A DNA stretch of 13,295 nucleotides from an uncultured Amylibacter sp. (GTDB lineage Bacteria; Pseudomonadota; Alphaproteobacteria; Rhodobacterales; Rhodobacteraceae), in NCBI GenBank assembly GCA_937944065.1, contig CALDZS010000143.1, positions 1 to 13,295 of the forward strand. The letters run 5' to 3'. Position numbers and translations under genes: made by a program. The notes under the pieces were generated by a model. The model made no database searches. It was not told the origin of the DNA and saw nothing but the letters and a program-made list of their open reading frames with translations. Positions 7,421-13,295 of the stretch are shown here, one piece after another (the first letter of the stretch is position 1; every line of letters starts with the position of its first letter).

Positions 7421-8686
7421 TCACATCCATTCAGGAAGTGTATCTCGATTTATCATCTCGTCAAAGGTCGGACGTCGGCGGATAACCGCAAATTGATCAT
7501 CTTTCACCAAAACTTCGGGGATCATGGGCCGTGTATTATACTCTGATGACATGACTGCGCCATATGCGCCTGCTGATCGAAATGCAATCATTTCGCCGTC
7601 TGCAATGGCCGTCATATCGCGCTGTTTGGCGAAAGTGTCACCAGACTCGCAAACAGGACCTACGATATCAATTGGACGCTTTTCAGCACCCGCCGCAGGT
7701 TCGATCACTGGAATGATGTCATGATGTGCCTCGTACATCGCTGGACGGATCAAGTCGTTCATTGCTGCATCGACGATCAAGAAATTACGGCCATCACCTT
7801 CTTTGTTGTAAATGACAGAGCTTACAAGAATCCCTGCGTTTCCCGCCATCAAGCGACCTGGTTCGATCTCAATCTCGCAACCAAGATGACCGACGGTTTC
7901 ACGTATGATTTGACCATAATCTTCTGGTGTTGGCGGCGCTTGATTACCATGCGCATAAGGAATGCCCAAACCACCACCCAAATCCAATCGCTTGATCGTG
8001 TGACCGTCAGCGCGCAGCACACCTGTCAATTCTGCAACCTTTTCATACGCCAAACGGAATGGTTCCAGATCAACCAACTGACTGCCTATATGAACATCAA
8101 TTCCAACAACCTCGATCCCATCCATCGCGGCGGCTTCTGCATACACTTCGCGCGCCTTAGCAATTGGGATCCCGAACTTGTTCTCTGATTTTCCCGTTGC
8201 AATCTTGGCATGTGTCTTTGCATCAACGTCAGGGTTTACGCGTACCGTAATCGGCGCCACTTTGCCCAATTCCAACGCCACTTCATTCAGCAACCGCATC
8301 TCGGGTTCGCTTTCAACGTTGAACTGACGAATACCGCCTGTTAACGCCAATTCCATTTCTTCGCGGGTTTTGCCTACGCCTGAAAACACGATTTTCGATG
8401 GTGAAACGCCCGCCGCAATCGCACGACGATATTCACCACCAGAAACAACATCCATGCCCGCACCCAGATCGCCCAGCAACTTTAGCACCGCAATGTTTGA
8501 ATTGGCTTTCATCGCGTAACAGATCAGGTGATCCATGCCGCGCAAAGCGGCATCGAATACAGTGTAATGACGCGTTAGCGTCGCCGCTGAGTAGCAATAA
8601 AACGGGGTGCCAACCGCGCTTGCGATTTCTGGCACTGCCACGTCTTCTGCATGCAAAACACCATCACGATATAGGAAATGATCCAT
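7421..8686 (-). CDS. lysA: diaminopimelate decarboxylase
   Basis: LysA decarboxylates meso-diaminopimelate to L-lysine, the last step of the DAP pathway, in the cytoplasm with PLP as cofactor. The 421-aa protein shows the fold III decarboxylase motifs: the PLP-binding lysine in CYAMKANSN (K60), HIGSQ (199-203), the phosphate-binding glycine loop DLGGGLGIPY (235-244), EPGR (275-278) and the active-site CESGD (346-350). The open frame extends four codons to a GTG at 8698, but the ATG at 8686 is preceded by AGGTGG with an 8-base spacer, so I chose the ATG. It lies 78 bases after the unknown lipoprotein gene and 39 before the DUF4175 gene. The argH-to-lysA grouping is common in proteobacteria and joins two amino-acid pathways with envelope genes. 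Confidence 0.97.
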   Translation of the reverse strand: MDHFLYRDGVLHAEDVAVPEIASAVGTPFYCYSAATLTRHYTVFDAALRGMDHLICYAMKANSNIAVLKLLGDLGAGMDVVSGGEYRRAIAAGVSPSKIVFSGVGKTREEMELALTGGIRQFNVESEPEMRLLNEVALELGKVAPITVRVNPDVDAKTHAKIATGKSENKFGIPIAKAREVYAEAAAMDGIEVVGIDVHIGSQLVDLEPFRLAYEKVAELTGVLRADGHTIKRLDLGGGLGIPYAHGNQAPPTPEDYGQIIRETVGHLGCEIEIEPGRLMAGNAGILVSSVIYNKEGDGRNFLIVDAAMNDLIRPAMYEAHHDIIPVIEPAAGAEKRPIDIVGPVCESGDTFAKQRDMTAIADGEMIAFRSAGAYGAVMSSEYNTRPMIPEVLVKDDQFAVIRRRPTFDEMINRDTLPEWM

Positions 8687-8739
8687 CTGCGATTCCACCT
8701 TTGTTCTAGGCGGTTCGTTTACGTCAGTATGGCGTGGAA

Positions 8740-8755
8740 AGAAACCCTAGTTTCT
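8740..8755 (-). terminator. weak hairpin between the lipoprotein gene and lysA
   Basis: On the minus strand AGAAAC-TAGG-GTTTCT forms a 6-bp stem with a 4-base loop, and the last stem base starts a short T run (TTT then CC). The stem is AT-rich (two G-C pairs) and the T run is short, so this is at best a partial terminator or an mRNA-processing hairpin downstream of the lipoprotein gene (stop at 8765). Confidence 0.25.
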
Positions 8756-8764
8756 AGTCTGCCG

Positions 8765-9160
8765 TTAGCCATCAATTATGTCGACACATTCAAGTGGCAC
8801 GACAAGCACTGTGTTGCGGGGCATATAGATGCCCGCATCAATTTTGCGGCGATCAGGCACTGAGCATCCCAGCAATTGTTCGGCCAACGGAATAACTTCA
8901 TCCGCTACTTTCGGCTGATCATTTCGGGCCGCTAAACCCTCTACAAATTGTAAAACACCGTAAGAATTCCCTCTTACTTCAGCGCGCGAAACCTTCAGTA
9001 TTTGGCCGCGTAAACTTGCGTCTTGGACAAGTGTCGCAGACGCAATCGCTTGTTTATAAACAGATTTACTAACCAGTCCGTTCGAATTTCGGATATTCAT
9101 ATCGTGCAGTCCGCACGAGCTCAGCAATAATGTTGCAATACAAAGAGAAAGTAGCTTCAT
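8765..9160 (-). CDS. predicted lipoprotein of unknown function
   Basis: The 131-aa product begins with a short basic residue, a hydrophobic stretch and the lipobox LSSC (13-16), so it is probably lipidated on Cys16 after signal peptidase II cleavage. The next residue is Gly, with no Asp at +2, so the inner-membrane retention signal is not seen. The mature part has two further cysteines (C99, C125) that could form a disulfide in the periplasm. I do not recognise the family. Three in-frame starts compete: GTG at 9190, ATG at 9166 and ATG at 9160. AAGGA sits six bases before the last and directly abuts the second, so 9160 is preferred. It is flanked by 82- and 78-base spacers, much looser than the overlapping genes upstream, which suggests a separate insertion into the conserved argH-lysA string. 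Confidence 0.75.
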   Translation of the reverse strand: MKLLSLCIATLLLSSCGLHDMNIRNSNGLVSKSVYKQAIASATLVQDASLRGQILKVSRAEVRGNSYGVLQFVEGLAARNDQPKVADEVIPLAEQLLGCSVPDRRKIDAGIYMPRNTVLVVPLECVDIIDG

Positions 9161-9242
9161 GTTCATTCCTTGGTAGTCAAACTCACACACGCATAGCTTG
9201 AAACGTATTCACATCATAGCACCAATTACGATATTGTTAACC

Positions 9243-9554
9243 CTATCTCGTGCGAAGAAACAAATAAAGTGGCAGGCCACACGACAAGCCAATAAAACTC
9301 GTCGCAAATGCACATAAAACTGCAACCCAATAGTCTTTACGAACATAGCTTTCGGCGAACATCCAAACAATCAAGGCAATTGCCGCGATCACCAATTCCC
9401 ACGCAAGCCCTGTGCTGGCGGCGTTCGCGCACCAGGCATCAACGATACCAGACCAAGAAAAACCGTTATCACGCACCCAGCTTGCAAAGTATGCGACAGG
9501 CACGATTGTTCCAACGACCGCGATACAAAGGTAGAAGATTCGCAGTAACGACAT
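9243..9554 (-). CDS. DUF2834 family small membrane protein
   Basis: The 103-aa product has three predicted membrane segments (about 5-25, 50-70 and 76-98) joined by short loops; the first loop holds the pattern SWVRDNGFSW typical of DUF2834 proteins, which are about 100 aa long. The function of the family is not known. Its ATG directly follows the TAG stop of the tiny lipoprotein gene with no bases between (TAGATG), so it is very likely translated by coupling; its own ribosome site is weak. Its place between argH and lysA is seen in relatives and supports the call. Confidence 0.82.
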   Translation of the reverse strand: MSLLRIFYLCIAVVGTIVPVAYFASWVRDNGFSWSGIVDAWCANAASTGLAWELVIAAIALIVWMFAESYVRKDYWVAVLCAFATSFIGLSCGLPLYLFLRTR

Positions 9555-9644
9555 CTACTCGACAACCACTGGTAGTGGGTCATTTTTGATGCCACATCCT
9601 GCAATCAGGCCAAGGCATATGAAAACAGTGAAGACCCTGATCAT
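9555..9644 (-). CDS. 29-aa LptM/YifL-like lipoprotein
   Basis: A 30-codon frame from ATG 9644 to TAG 9557-9555 encodes a hydrophobic signal sequence with lipobox LIAGC (13-17), followed by only 12 residues, GIKNDPLPVVVE. The GCG-x-K-x-P-L pattern after the lipidated Cys17 resembles the small lipoproteins of the LPAM_2 / LptM group, which in E. coli help assemble the LptDE lipopolysaccharide translocon. Its ATG overlaps the argH stop (ATGA), and the next gene begins at once after its stop, so it is clearly inside the operon. It is too short for standard gene finders. An LptM role is inferred from lipobox context and the frequent position beside lysA or dapF; the mature part is far shorter than in E. 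coli. Confidence 0.75.
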   Translation of the reverse strand: MIRVFTVFICLGLIAGCGIKNDPLPVVVE

Positions 9645-11035
9645 GACAATGCGTCCTTCCATCGTGCCACTTGCGCACGAACATTTGATGGCGCTGTGCC
9701 GCCGTAGCTTACACGACTAGCAACTGACTTTTGCACCGTCAAAACACCATAAACTTCGTCGGTAATCTGCGCGCACTCAGTTTGCATGTCGGTCAAGCTT
9801 AATTCATGTAAATCAACGCCGCGACCTTCGGCCATAGCCACCAATGCGCCTGTCACGTGATGCGCGTCCCGAAACGGCATACCTAGCGCGCGCACCAACC
9901 AATCGGCCAAATCCGTAGCGGTTGAAAATCCAGACGCCGCCGCTGTTTCCAATTGGGCTGTATTTGGCGTCATGTCTGCCACCATGCCCGTCATCGCAGC
10001 CAAGGCCAGCATCAAGCTGTCAGCGGCATCAAATACCTGCTCTTTGTCTTCTTGCATGTCTTTGGAATAGGTCAGCGGCAACCCTTTCATGACAGTCAGC
10101 AGCGCCACCAGTGATCCATTAATGCGCCCTACTTTGGCACGGATAAGTTCCGCCGCATCTGGGTTTTTCTTTTGCGGCATGATCGAGCTGCCAGTCGAAA
10201 ACCGATCCGACAGGGTGACAAACCGAAACTGTGCAGATGACCAAATCACCAGCTCTTCTGCCAAGCGACTAAGATGTGTGGCACAAAAAGACGCGCTGCT
10301 TAGGAATTCCAAAGCGAAATCGCGATCAGACACCGCATCCAAAGAATTCGCGGCTGGGCGATCGAACCCCAACGCCTCTGCCGTCATATCCCGATCAATC
10401 GGAAAGCTGGTACCCGCCAGTGCAGCAGCCCCCAACGGGCTTTCGTTCATCCGCGTCCGCGCATCTTGAAACCGCGACCGATCCCGCGCTAACATTTCTA
10501 CATAGGCCAACATATGATGGCCCCATGTGACAGGTTGCGCCACTTGCAGATGAGTGAAACCCGGCATGACCATGTCCGCGCCAACATCAGCTTGATCGAC
10601 CAAAACCTTCATCAATGCGCTGATGCCAGCAATTGCTGCGTCATACTGTTCGCGCGTCCATAGTTTAAAATCCGTCGCGACCTGATCATTGCGTGACCGC
10701 GCAGTGTGAAGGCGCCCTGCTGGTTCACCGATTAAATCTTTCAACCGCGATTCGACATTCATATGTATGTCTTCCAGCGCTGTCGAAAACTCGAAAGTGC
10801 CGCTTTCAATCTCGGATAAAATCGTGCTTAGGCCTTCACAAATTGTGTCGGCATCAGCGTCCGTGATGATACCTTGCTTGGCCAACATTTTCGCATGCGC
10901 GTGGCTGCCCATGATATCTTGTGCGGCCATACGCTTGTCAAAACCGATAGATGCATTAATTGCTTCCATAATAGCATCGGGGCCCGCGGCAAACCGCCCA
11001 CCCCACATTGCATTTGATGACTTTTTGTCCGACAT
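9641..11035 (-). CDS. argH: argininosuccinate lyase
   Basis: ArgH cleaves argininosuccinate to arginine and fumarate, the last step of arginine biosynthesis, in the cytoplasm as a tetramer. The 464-aa length is normal. Superfamily signatures are visible: WGGRF (11-15) at the N-terminus, TARSRNDQ (111-118), TH (161-162) with the catalytic-base region, and the flexible GSSIMPQKKNPD loop (282-293) with the catalytic serine. A longer open frame reaches 11218, but those extra codons lie over the divergent tlpA gene and do not resemble the family; MSDKKSSNAMWGGRF is the natural start. No clear Shine-Dalgarno sequence precedes the ATG (AAAG at about 9 bases is the best). It heads the minus-strand operon, and only 30 bases separate it from the tlpA start. 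Confidence 0.97.
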   Translation of the reverse strand: MSDKKSSNAMWGGRFAAGPDAIMEAINASIGFDKRMAAQDIMGSHAHAKMLAKQGIITDADADTICEGLSTILSEIESGTFEFSTALEDIHMNVESRLKDLIGEPAGRLHTARSRNDQVATDFKLWTREQYDAAIAGISALMKVLVDQADVGADMVMPGFTHLQVAQPVTWGHHMLAYVEMLARDRSRFQDARTRMNESPLGAAALAGTSFPIDRDMTAEALGFDRPAANSLDAVSDRDFALEFLSSASFCATHLSRLAEELVIWSSAQFRFVTLSDRFSTGSSIMPQKKNPDAAELIRAKVGRINGSLVALLTVMKGLPLTYSKDMQEDKEQVFDAADSLMLALAAMTGMVADMTPNTAQLETAAASGFSTATDLADWLVRALGMPFRDAHHVTGALVAMAEGRGVDLHELSLTDMQTECAQITDEVYGVLTVQKSVASRVSYGGTAPSNVRAQVARWKDALS

Positions 11036-11065
11036 AAGGATTACTTTGCTGTGAAGGGTACCGTT

Positions 11066-11614
11066 ATGACACCGCTGAAATTCATGATTATTGGCACGGT
11101 TTATACCGCAATGCTGTTGGGCGCAAATCCCGTCTTCGCAGATTTGTCCAAACTTGTGCCCGACACGCTGGTAAATTTTCGCGTTCATGCTGAACCTGTC
11201 GAAGTATCCAAAAAACAATTCCTAGATGTTGACGGATCACTGATTGACCTATCAACCTTCACAGGAAAAACTGTCGTCCTAAACTTTTGGGCAACTTGGT
11301 GCGCGCCTTGTCGCGCTGAAATGCCGAGTTTAGACGCTCTGCAAGACACGTTGGGAGGCGATAAATTTCAGGTCGTTACAGTCGCTGCAGGACGAAATCC
11401 ACCAGAAATGATTGATCGGTTTTTCGAAAAAACAGAGATTAGTTTGTTGCCGAAATATCGCGATCCCAAAATGGAATTCGCACTGTCCATGGATGTGCGA
11501 GGCCTGCCCGTCACCGTGATAATCAACCCAGATGGCAAAGAGGTCGCACGTATCAGCGGCGAGGCTGACTGGGCAACGCCAGAGATGATTGAACTGCTGT
11601 CATCTATTGAATAG
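11066..11614 (+). CDS. tlpA: TlpA-family periplasmic thiol-disulfide oxidoreductase
   Basis: The 182-aa product has an N-terminal signal sequence with a likely cleavage after ANPVFA (residue 25), or it may stay anchored. A thioredoxin fold follows, with the redox motif WCAPC (C79, C82) in NFWATWCAPCRAE, and the cis-proline in GLPVT (P148). TlpA, ResA and CcmG-type proteins keep cysteines reduced in the periplasm, for example during cytochrome oxidase copper-site or cytochrome c assembly; which client applies here cannot be told. A GTG at 11051 is in frame, but the ATG at 11066 is preceded by AAGGG with about 7 bases of spacing and is followed by a normal signal sequence. Divergence from argH is a known alphaproteobacterial arrangement, supporting TlpA. 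With only 30 bases between the two starts, its promoter must lie within argH. Confidence 0.88.
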   Translation: MTPLKFMIIGTVYTAMLLGANPVFADLSKLVPDTLVNFRVHAEPVEVSKKQFLDVDGSLIDLSTFTGKTVVLNFWATWCAPCRAEMPSLDALQDTLGGDKFQVVTVAAGRNPPEMIDRFFEKTEISLLPKYRDPKMEFALSMDVRGLPVTVIINPDGKEVARISGEADWATPEMIELLSSIE

Positions 11615-11706
11615 ACGACTGCGCTCGACGGTGGGGACTGATCCGACCTTGCGAAGTCCAGAACGCACCCCGAATACGTAGTAGAATGGTTGGAAGAAGA
11701 CCGTTC
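11615..11706. other. convergent spacer between tlpA and tag
   Basis: This 92-base spacer separates two convergent stops. GGACT and AGTCC (about 15 bases apart) can form a short stem, but there is no T run after it on either strand, so no terminator is called. I see no gene in it. Confidence 0.5.
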
Positions 11707-12279
11707 TTAGCGAACCATCTTTTTAACCGCCTCATGCCTCGCACACCCCACAACATGATCGTTGATCAATCCACAGGCCTGCATAAATGCATAGACAATC
11801 GTCGGGCCGCAAAAGTTAAATCCGCGTTTCTTTAAGTCTTTGGAAATCTGGGTCGACAAAGGTGTAAACGCTGGCACATCAGAGATGCTTGGCCAATCGT
11901 TTTGGATCGGGCTGCCACCAACAAAGTCCCACAAATAGGTGTCAAACCCGGTGTCTGCTTCAATTACTTGCCACGCCCGCGCGCCTTTGATTGCCGCCTC
12001 AATCTTACCGCGATGCCGCACAATACCAGCATTGCCCAACAGGCGCTCAACATCAGCGTCAGTAAATTCTGCTACCTTGTATGGGTCGAAATCAGCGAAC
12101 GCCTCTCGGAACGCGTCTCTCTTGTTTAGAATCGTGATCCAGCTTAGCCCTGCTTGAAATCCATCCAACACCAGCTTTTCCCACAATGCACGGCTATCAT
12201 ATTCTGGAACGCCCCATTCATGATCGTGGTATTTTATATAAACTGGATTGTTTCCACACCAATCACACCGATATTCCAC
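11707..12279 (-). CDS. tag: DNA-3-methyladenine glycosylase I
   Basis: Tag removes 3-methyladenine from alkylated DNA, starting base excision repair. The 190-aa protein aligns along its whole length with the family: the zinc-knuckle ligands Cys5, His18, His175 and Cys179 are all present, as are YHDHEWGVP (17-25), QAGLSWITIL (42-51), GIVRHRGKI (85-93) and KKRGFNFCGPT (150-160). Pocket residues corresponding to E. coli Trp6, Tyr13, Tyr16 and Trp46 are kept (W7, Y14, Y17, W47), but the base-contacting Glu38 is replaced by Asp39 (LDGFQAG). The start codon is GTG at 12279 with AAGGGG six bases upstream; no ATG is near. A promoter-like TTGACT/TTTAAA pair and a LexA-type box lie just upstream, so it is probably induced by DNA damage. 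It converges with tlpA. Confidence 0.95.
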   Translation of the reverse strand: MEYRCDWCGNNPVYIKYHDHEWGVPEYDSRALWEKLVLDGFQAGLSWITILNKRDAFREAFADFDPYKVAEFTDADVERLLGNAGIVRHRGKIEAAIKGARAWQVIEADTGFDTYLWDFVGGSPIQNDWPSISDVPAFTPLSTQISKDLKKRGFNFCGPTIVYAFMQACGLINDHVVGCARHEAVKKMVR

Positions 12280-12303
12280 AGCTTTCCCCTTGTTTTGATT
12301 ATC

Positions 12304-12332
12304 TTTAAAGCACTGGTTTCAAGTTTAGTCAA
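12304..12332 (-). promoter_or_regulatory. predicted sigma-70 type promoter of tag
   Basis: On the minus strand TTGACT (12332-12327) and TTTAAA (12309-12304) are separated by exactly 17 bases. The -35 matches five of six consensus bases and the -10 four of six. Transcription would begin near 12297, giving a leader of under 20 bases that contains the AAGGGG ribosome site of tag. The LexA-type box ends four bases upstream of the -35. Confidence 0.55.
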
Positions 12333-12336
12333 ATTA

Positions 12337-12351
12337 GAACAAAATGTGAAC
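12337..12351 (-). promoter_or_regulatory. LexA-type SOS box (GTTC-N7-GTTC)
   Basis: Read on the minus strand the site is GTTCACATTTTGTTC, a perfect direct repeat GTTC-N7-GTTC (GAAC-N7-GAAC on the plus strand), the LexA operator form known in Rhodobacter and other alphaproteobacteria. It lies 58-72 bases upstream of tag and 62-76 upstream of the EAL gene, in the only spacer between them, and next to the predicted tag -35. Binding is inferred from the motif and from the repair function of tag. Confidence 0.7.
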
Positions 12352-12353
12352 AA

Positions 12354-12368
12354 TTAACTTCAAGTTAG
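12354..12368 (+). promoter_or_regulatory. CtrA-type site (TTAA-N7-TTAG) upstream of the EAL gene
   Basis: TTAACTTCAAGTTAG matches the CtrA full site TTAA-N7-TTAA at seven of eight defined bases. It lies two bases from the LexA-type box and 45 bases before the EAL start. A TTTAAG at 12383-12388 could be the matching -10, with CtrA replacing a poor -35. One-mismatch sites occur by chance a few times in a window this size, so this is tentative. Confidence 0.35.
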
Positions 12369-12412
12369 GCTATGAGTGCAAATTTAAGGCAACAACTAGG
12401 AAAGAGATTAGC

Positions 12413-13246
12413 GTGCCATTTGCCCAGAAATTTCGGATACCGAAGCGCCCCCAGAACCCGCTTGATTATGTCGTCAATAAACGTGACGAGCCTATCATAG
12501 AAACGGTAAGCCGGGCTGTTCAGAACAAAAATGTATTATTGGCCTATCAACCTGTAATGCACACGGATTCGCCAAAAAAGGCGGCTTTTTACGAAGGCCT
12601 TATTCGAATATTGGACGAAACACAGGATGTCGTGCCCGCAAAGGAATTCATTCCGTTTGTCGAAACACTGGAATTGGGCCGCATCATTGATTGTCACGCG
12701 CTAGAGCTGGGTATGATGGCCTTGTCATCAGAGCCGACATTGCGATTGTCGATTAATATGTCGGCGCGCAGTATCGGCTATCCTAAATGGAATGAAATTC
12801 TTAACGAAGGTCTGGATCGCGATCCCACAATCGCCGAGCGATTGATATTGGAGATCACCGAAGCGTCCGCAATGGTTATGCCAGAGATTGTGTGCGTATT
12901 CATGAACGATCTGCAACGCAAAGGCATATCATTCGCATTAGACGACTTTGGCGCGGGCTATACTGCCTTTCGGTTTTTCAAAGAGTTTCAATTCGACATC
13001 GTCAAAATCGATGGTCAATTCATTCGAGGAATCAGCGACAATCCAGATAACCAAGTGTTAACCGCAGCACTGACGTCAATCGCGCGTCAGTTCAACATGT
13101 TCACCGTTGCTGAACATGTTGAAAGCGTCGAGGATATGGAGTTTTTGCAGAAAACAGATATCGACTGTTTGCAGGGTTACTATCTGGGGAAACCGCAGAT
13201 TGTTCCCGAATGGACCGCTGATTTATATCAGGCCCACGCTGTCTAA
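12413..13246 (+). CDS. stand-alone EAL-domain protein, predicted cyclic-di-GMP phosphodiesterase
   Basis: The 277-aa product is almost entirely one EAL domain (about 35-270) after a short, basic N-terminus; there is no signal sequence, membrane segment, GGDEF or sensory domain. EAL enzymes hydrolyse c-di-GMP to pGpG using metal ions. The signature reads EGL (E61), and the other expected metal and catalytic residues appear kept: N115 (SINMS), E147 (LEITE), D177-D178 (DDFGAGY), K198 (VKID), E234 (AEHVE) and Q254 (LQGYYLGKP). It is therefore probably active. Translation seems to begin at a GTG (12413) preceded by AGGAAAGAG; no in-frame ATG exists between the upstream stop at 12347 and this codon. 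It is divergent from tag across a spacer with LexA- and CtrA-type sites. Input signals would have to come through partners or expression level. Confidence 0.9.
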   Translation: MPFAQKFRIPKRPQNPLDYVVNKRDEPIIETVSRAVQNKNVLLAYQPVMHTDSPKKAAFYEGLIRILDETQDVVPAKEFIPFVETLELGRIIDCHALELGMMALSSEPTLRLSINMSARSIGYPKWNEILNEGLDRDPTIAERLILEITEASAMVMPEIVCVFMNDLQRKGISFALDDFGAGYTAFRFFKEFQFDIVKIDGQFIRGISDNPDNQVLTAALTSIARQFNMFTVAEHVESVEDMEFLQKTDIDCLQGYYLGKPQIVPEWTADLYQAHAV

Positions 13247-13274
13247 TCTTAGGGCACATCAGACACTTAAAAGC

Positions 13275-13295
13275 CGCCAAATCATCTGATTGGCG
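13275..13295 (+). terminator. possible terminator hairpin after the EAL gene, cut by the window edge
   Basis: CGCCAA at 13275-13280 pairs with TTGGCG at 13290-13295 (6 bp), and TCA/TGA inside can add two pairs with one bulged A. The stem is preceded by AAAAGC. If the sequence beyond the edge begins GCTTTT, this would be a typical intrinsic terminator 28 bases after the EAL stop; that cannot be seen here. Confidence 0.35.

Noticed and set aside
8703..8716. GTTC-TAGGCG-GTTC upstream of lysA, similar to a LexA box
   Set aside because: The spacer is six bases, not seven, and lysA has no SOS connection.
9223..9238. TTAC-N7-TTAA near 9225-9240, similar to a CtrA site, upstream of the unknown lipoprotein gene
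   Set aside because: One mismatch, no supporting promoter, and one-mismatch sites are expected by chance several times in this window.
11036..11218. N-terminal extension of ArgH by 61 residues
   Set aside because: The extra part lies antisense to the tlpA signal-sequence region and is unlike any ArgH; the family start MSDKKSSNAMWGGRF fits at 11035.
11629..11690. GGACT/AGTCC stem in the tlpA-tag spacer as a bidirectional terminator
   Set aside because: Five-base stem with a 15-base loop and no T run on either side.
11704..11716. GTTC-N5-GAAC inverted repeat at the tag stop
   Set aside because: Wrong orientation and spacing for LexA, inside coding sequence, and too short for a terminator.

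Overview
The window looks like chromosomal housekeeping DNA from a Rhodobacterales (Roseobacter-group) alphaproteobacterium of moderate GC content. The basis is gene order and protein style: ftsE-ftsX-acyltransferase divergent from an MJ0042 zinc-ribbon membrane protein, and argH / tiny lipoprotein / DUF2834 / lysA / DUF4175 (TIGR02302) as a string, with a TlpA-type thioredoxin divergent from argH. No tRNA, rRNA, insertion sequence, phage gene or CRISPR array was seen. Coding density is very high, and no stretch over 300 bases lacks a gene.

Layout. (1) 1-2849, minus strand: ftsE -> ftsX -> lysophospholipid acyltransferase -> PPOX-type flavoprotein (cut by the left edge). All junctions overlap (ATGA, TAATG, GTGA), so this is one translationally coupled operon joining the FtsEX division complex to phospholipid synthesis. 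(2) 2850-3007: divergent control region with a 9-bp inverted repeat that carries GANTC in both arms. (3) 3008-4672, plus strand: zinc-ribbon protein with a long acidic linker and a C-terminal membrane segment. It converges with the next operon at a 3-bp gap. (4) 4676-11035, minus strand: argH -> 29-aa LptM-like lipoprotein -> DUF2834 membrane protein -> unknown lipoprotein -> lysA -> DUF4175 protein. This is amino-acid biosynthesis (arginine, lysine/DAP) mixed with envelope genes. (5) 11066-11614, plus strand: TlpA-like periplasmic thiol-disulfide protein. (6) 11707-12279, minus strand: tag (3-methyladenine DNA glycosylase I). (7) 12413-13246, plus strand: stand-alone EAL-domain protein (predicted c-di-GMP phosphodiesterase).

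The most interesting regulatory signal is the 133-bp spacer between tag and the EAL gene. It contains a perfect alphaproteobacterial LexA-type box (GAAC-N7-GAAC, i.e. GTTC-N7-GTTC on the tag strand) and, two bases away, a near-consensus CtrA-type site (TTAA-N7-TTAG). This suggests that a DNA-repair gene and a c-di-GMP gene share a promoter region where the SOS and cell-cycle circuits could meet. Several genes (PPOX, ftsE, tag, EAL) appear to start with GTG. I found no convincing wholly new multi-gene system; the novelty is in small genes, junctions and regulatory sites.
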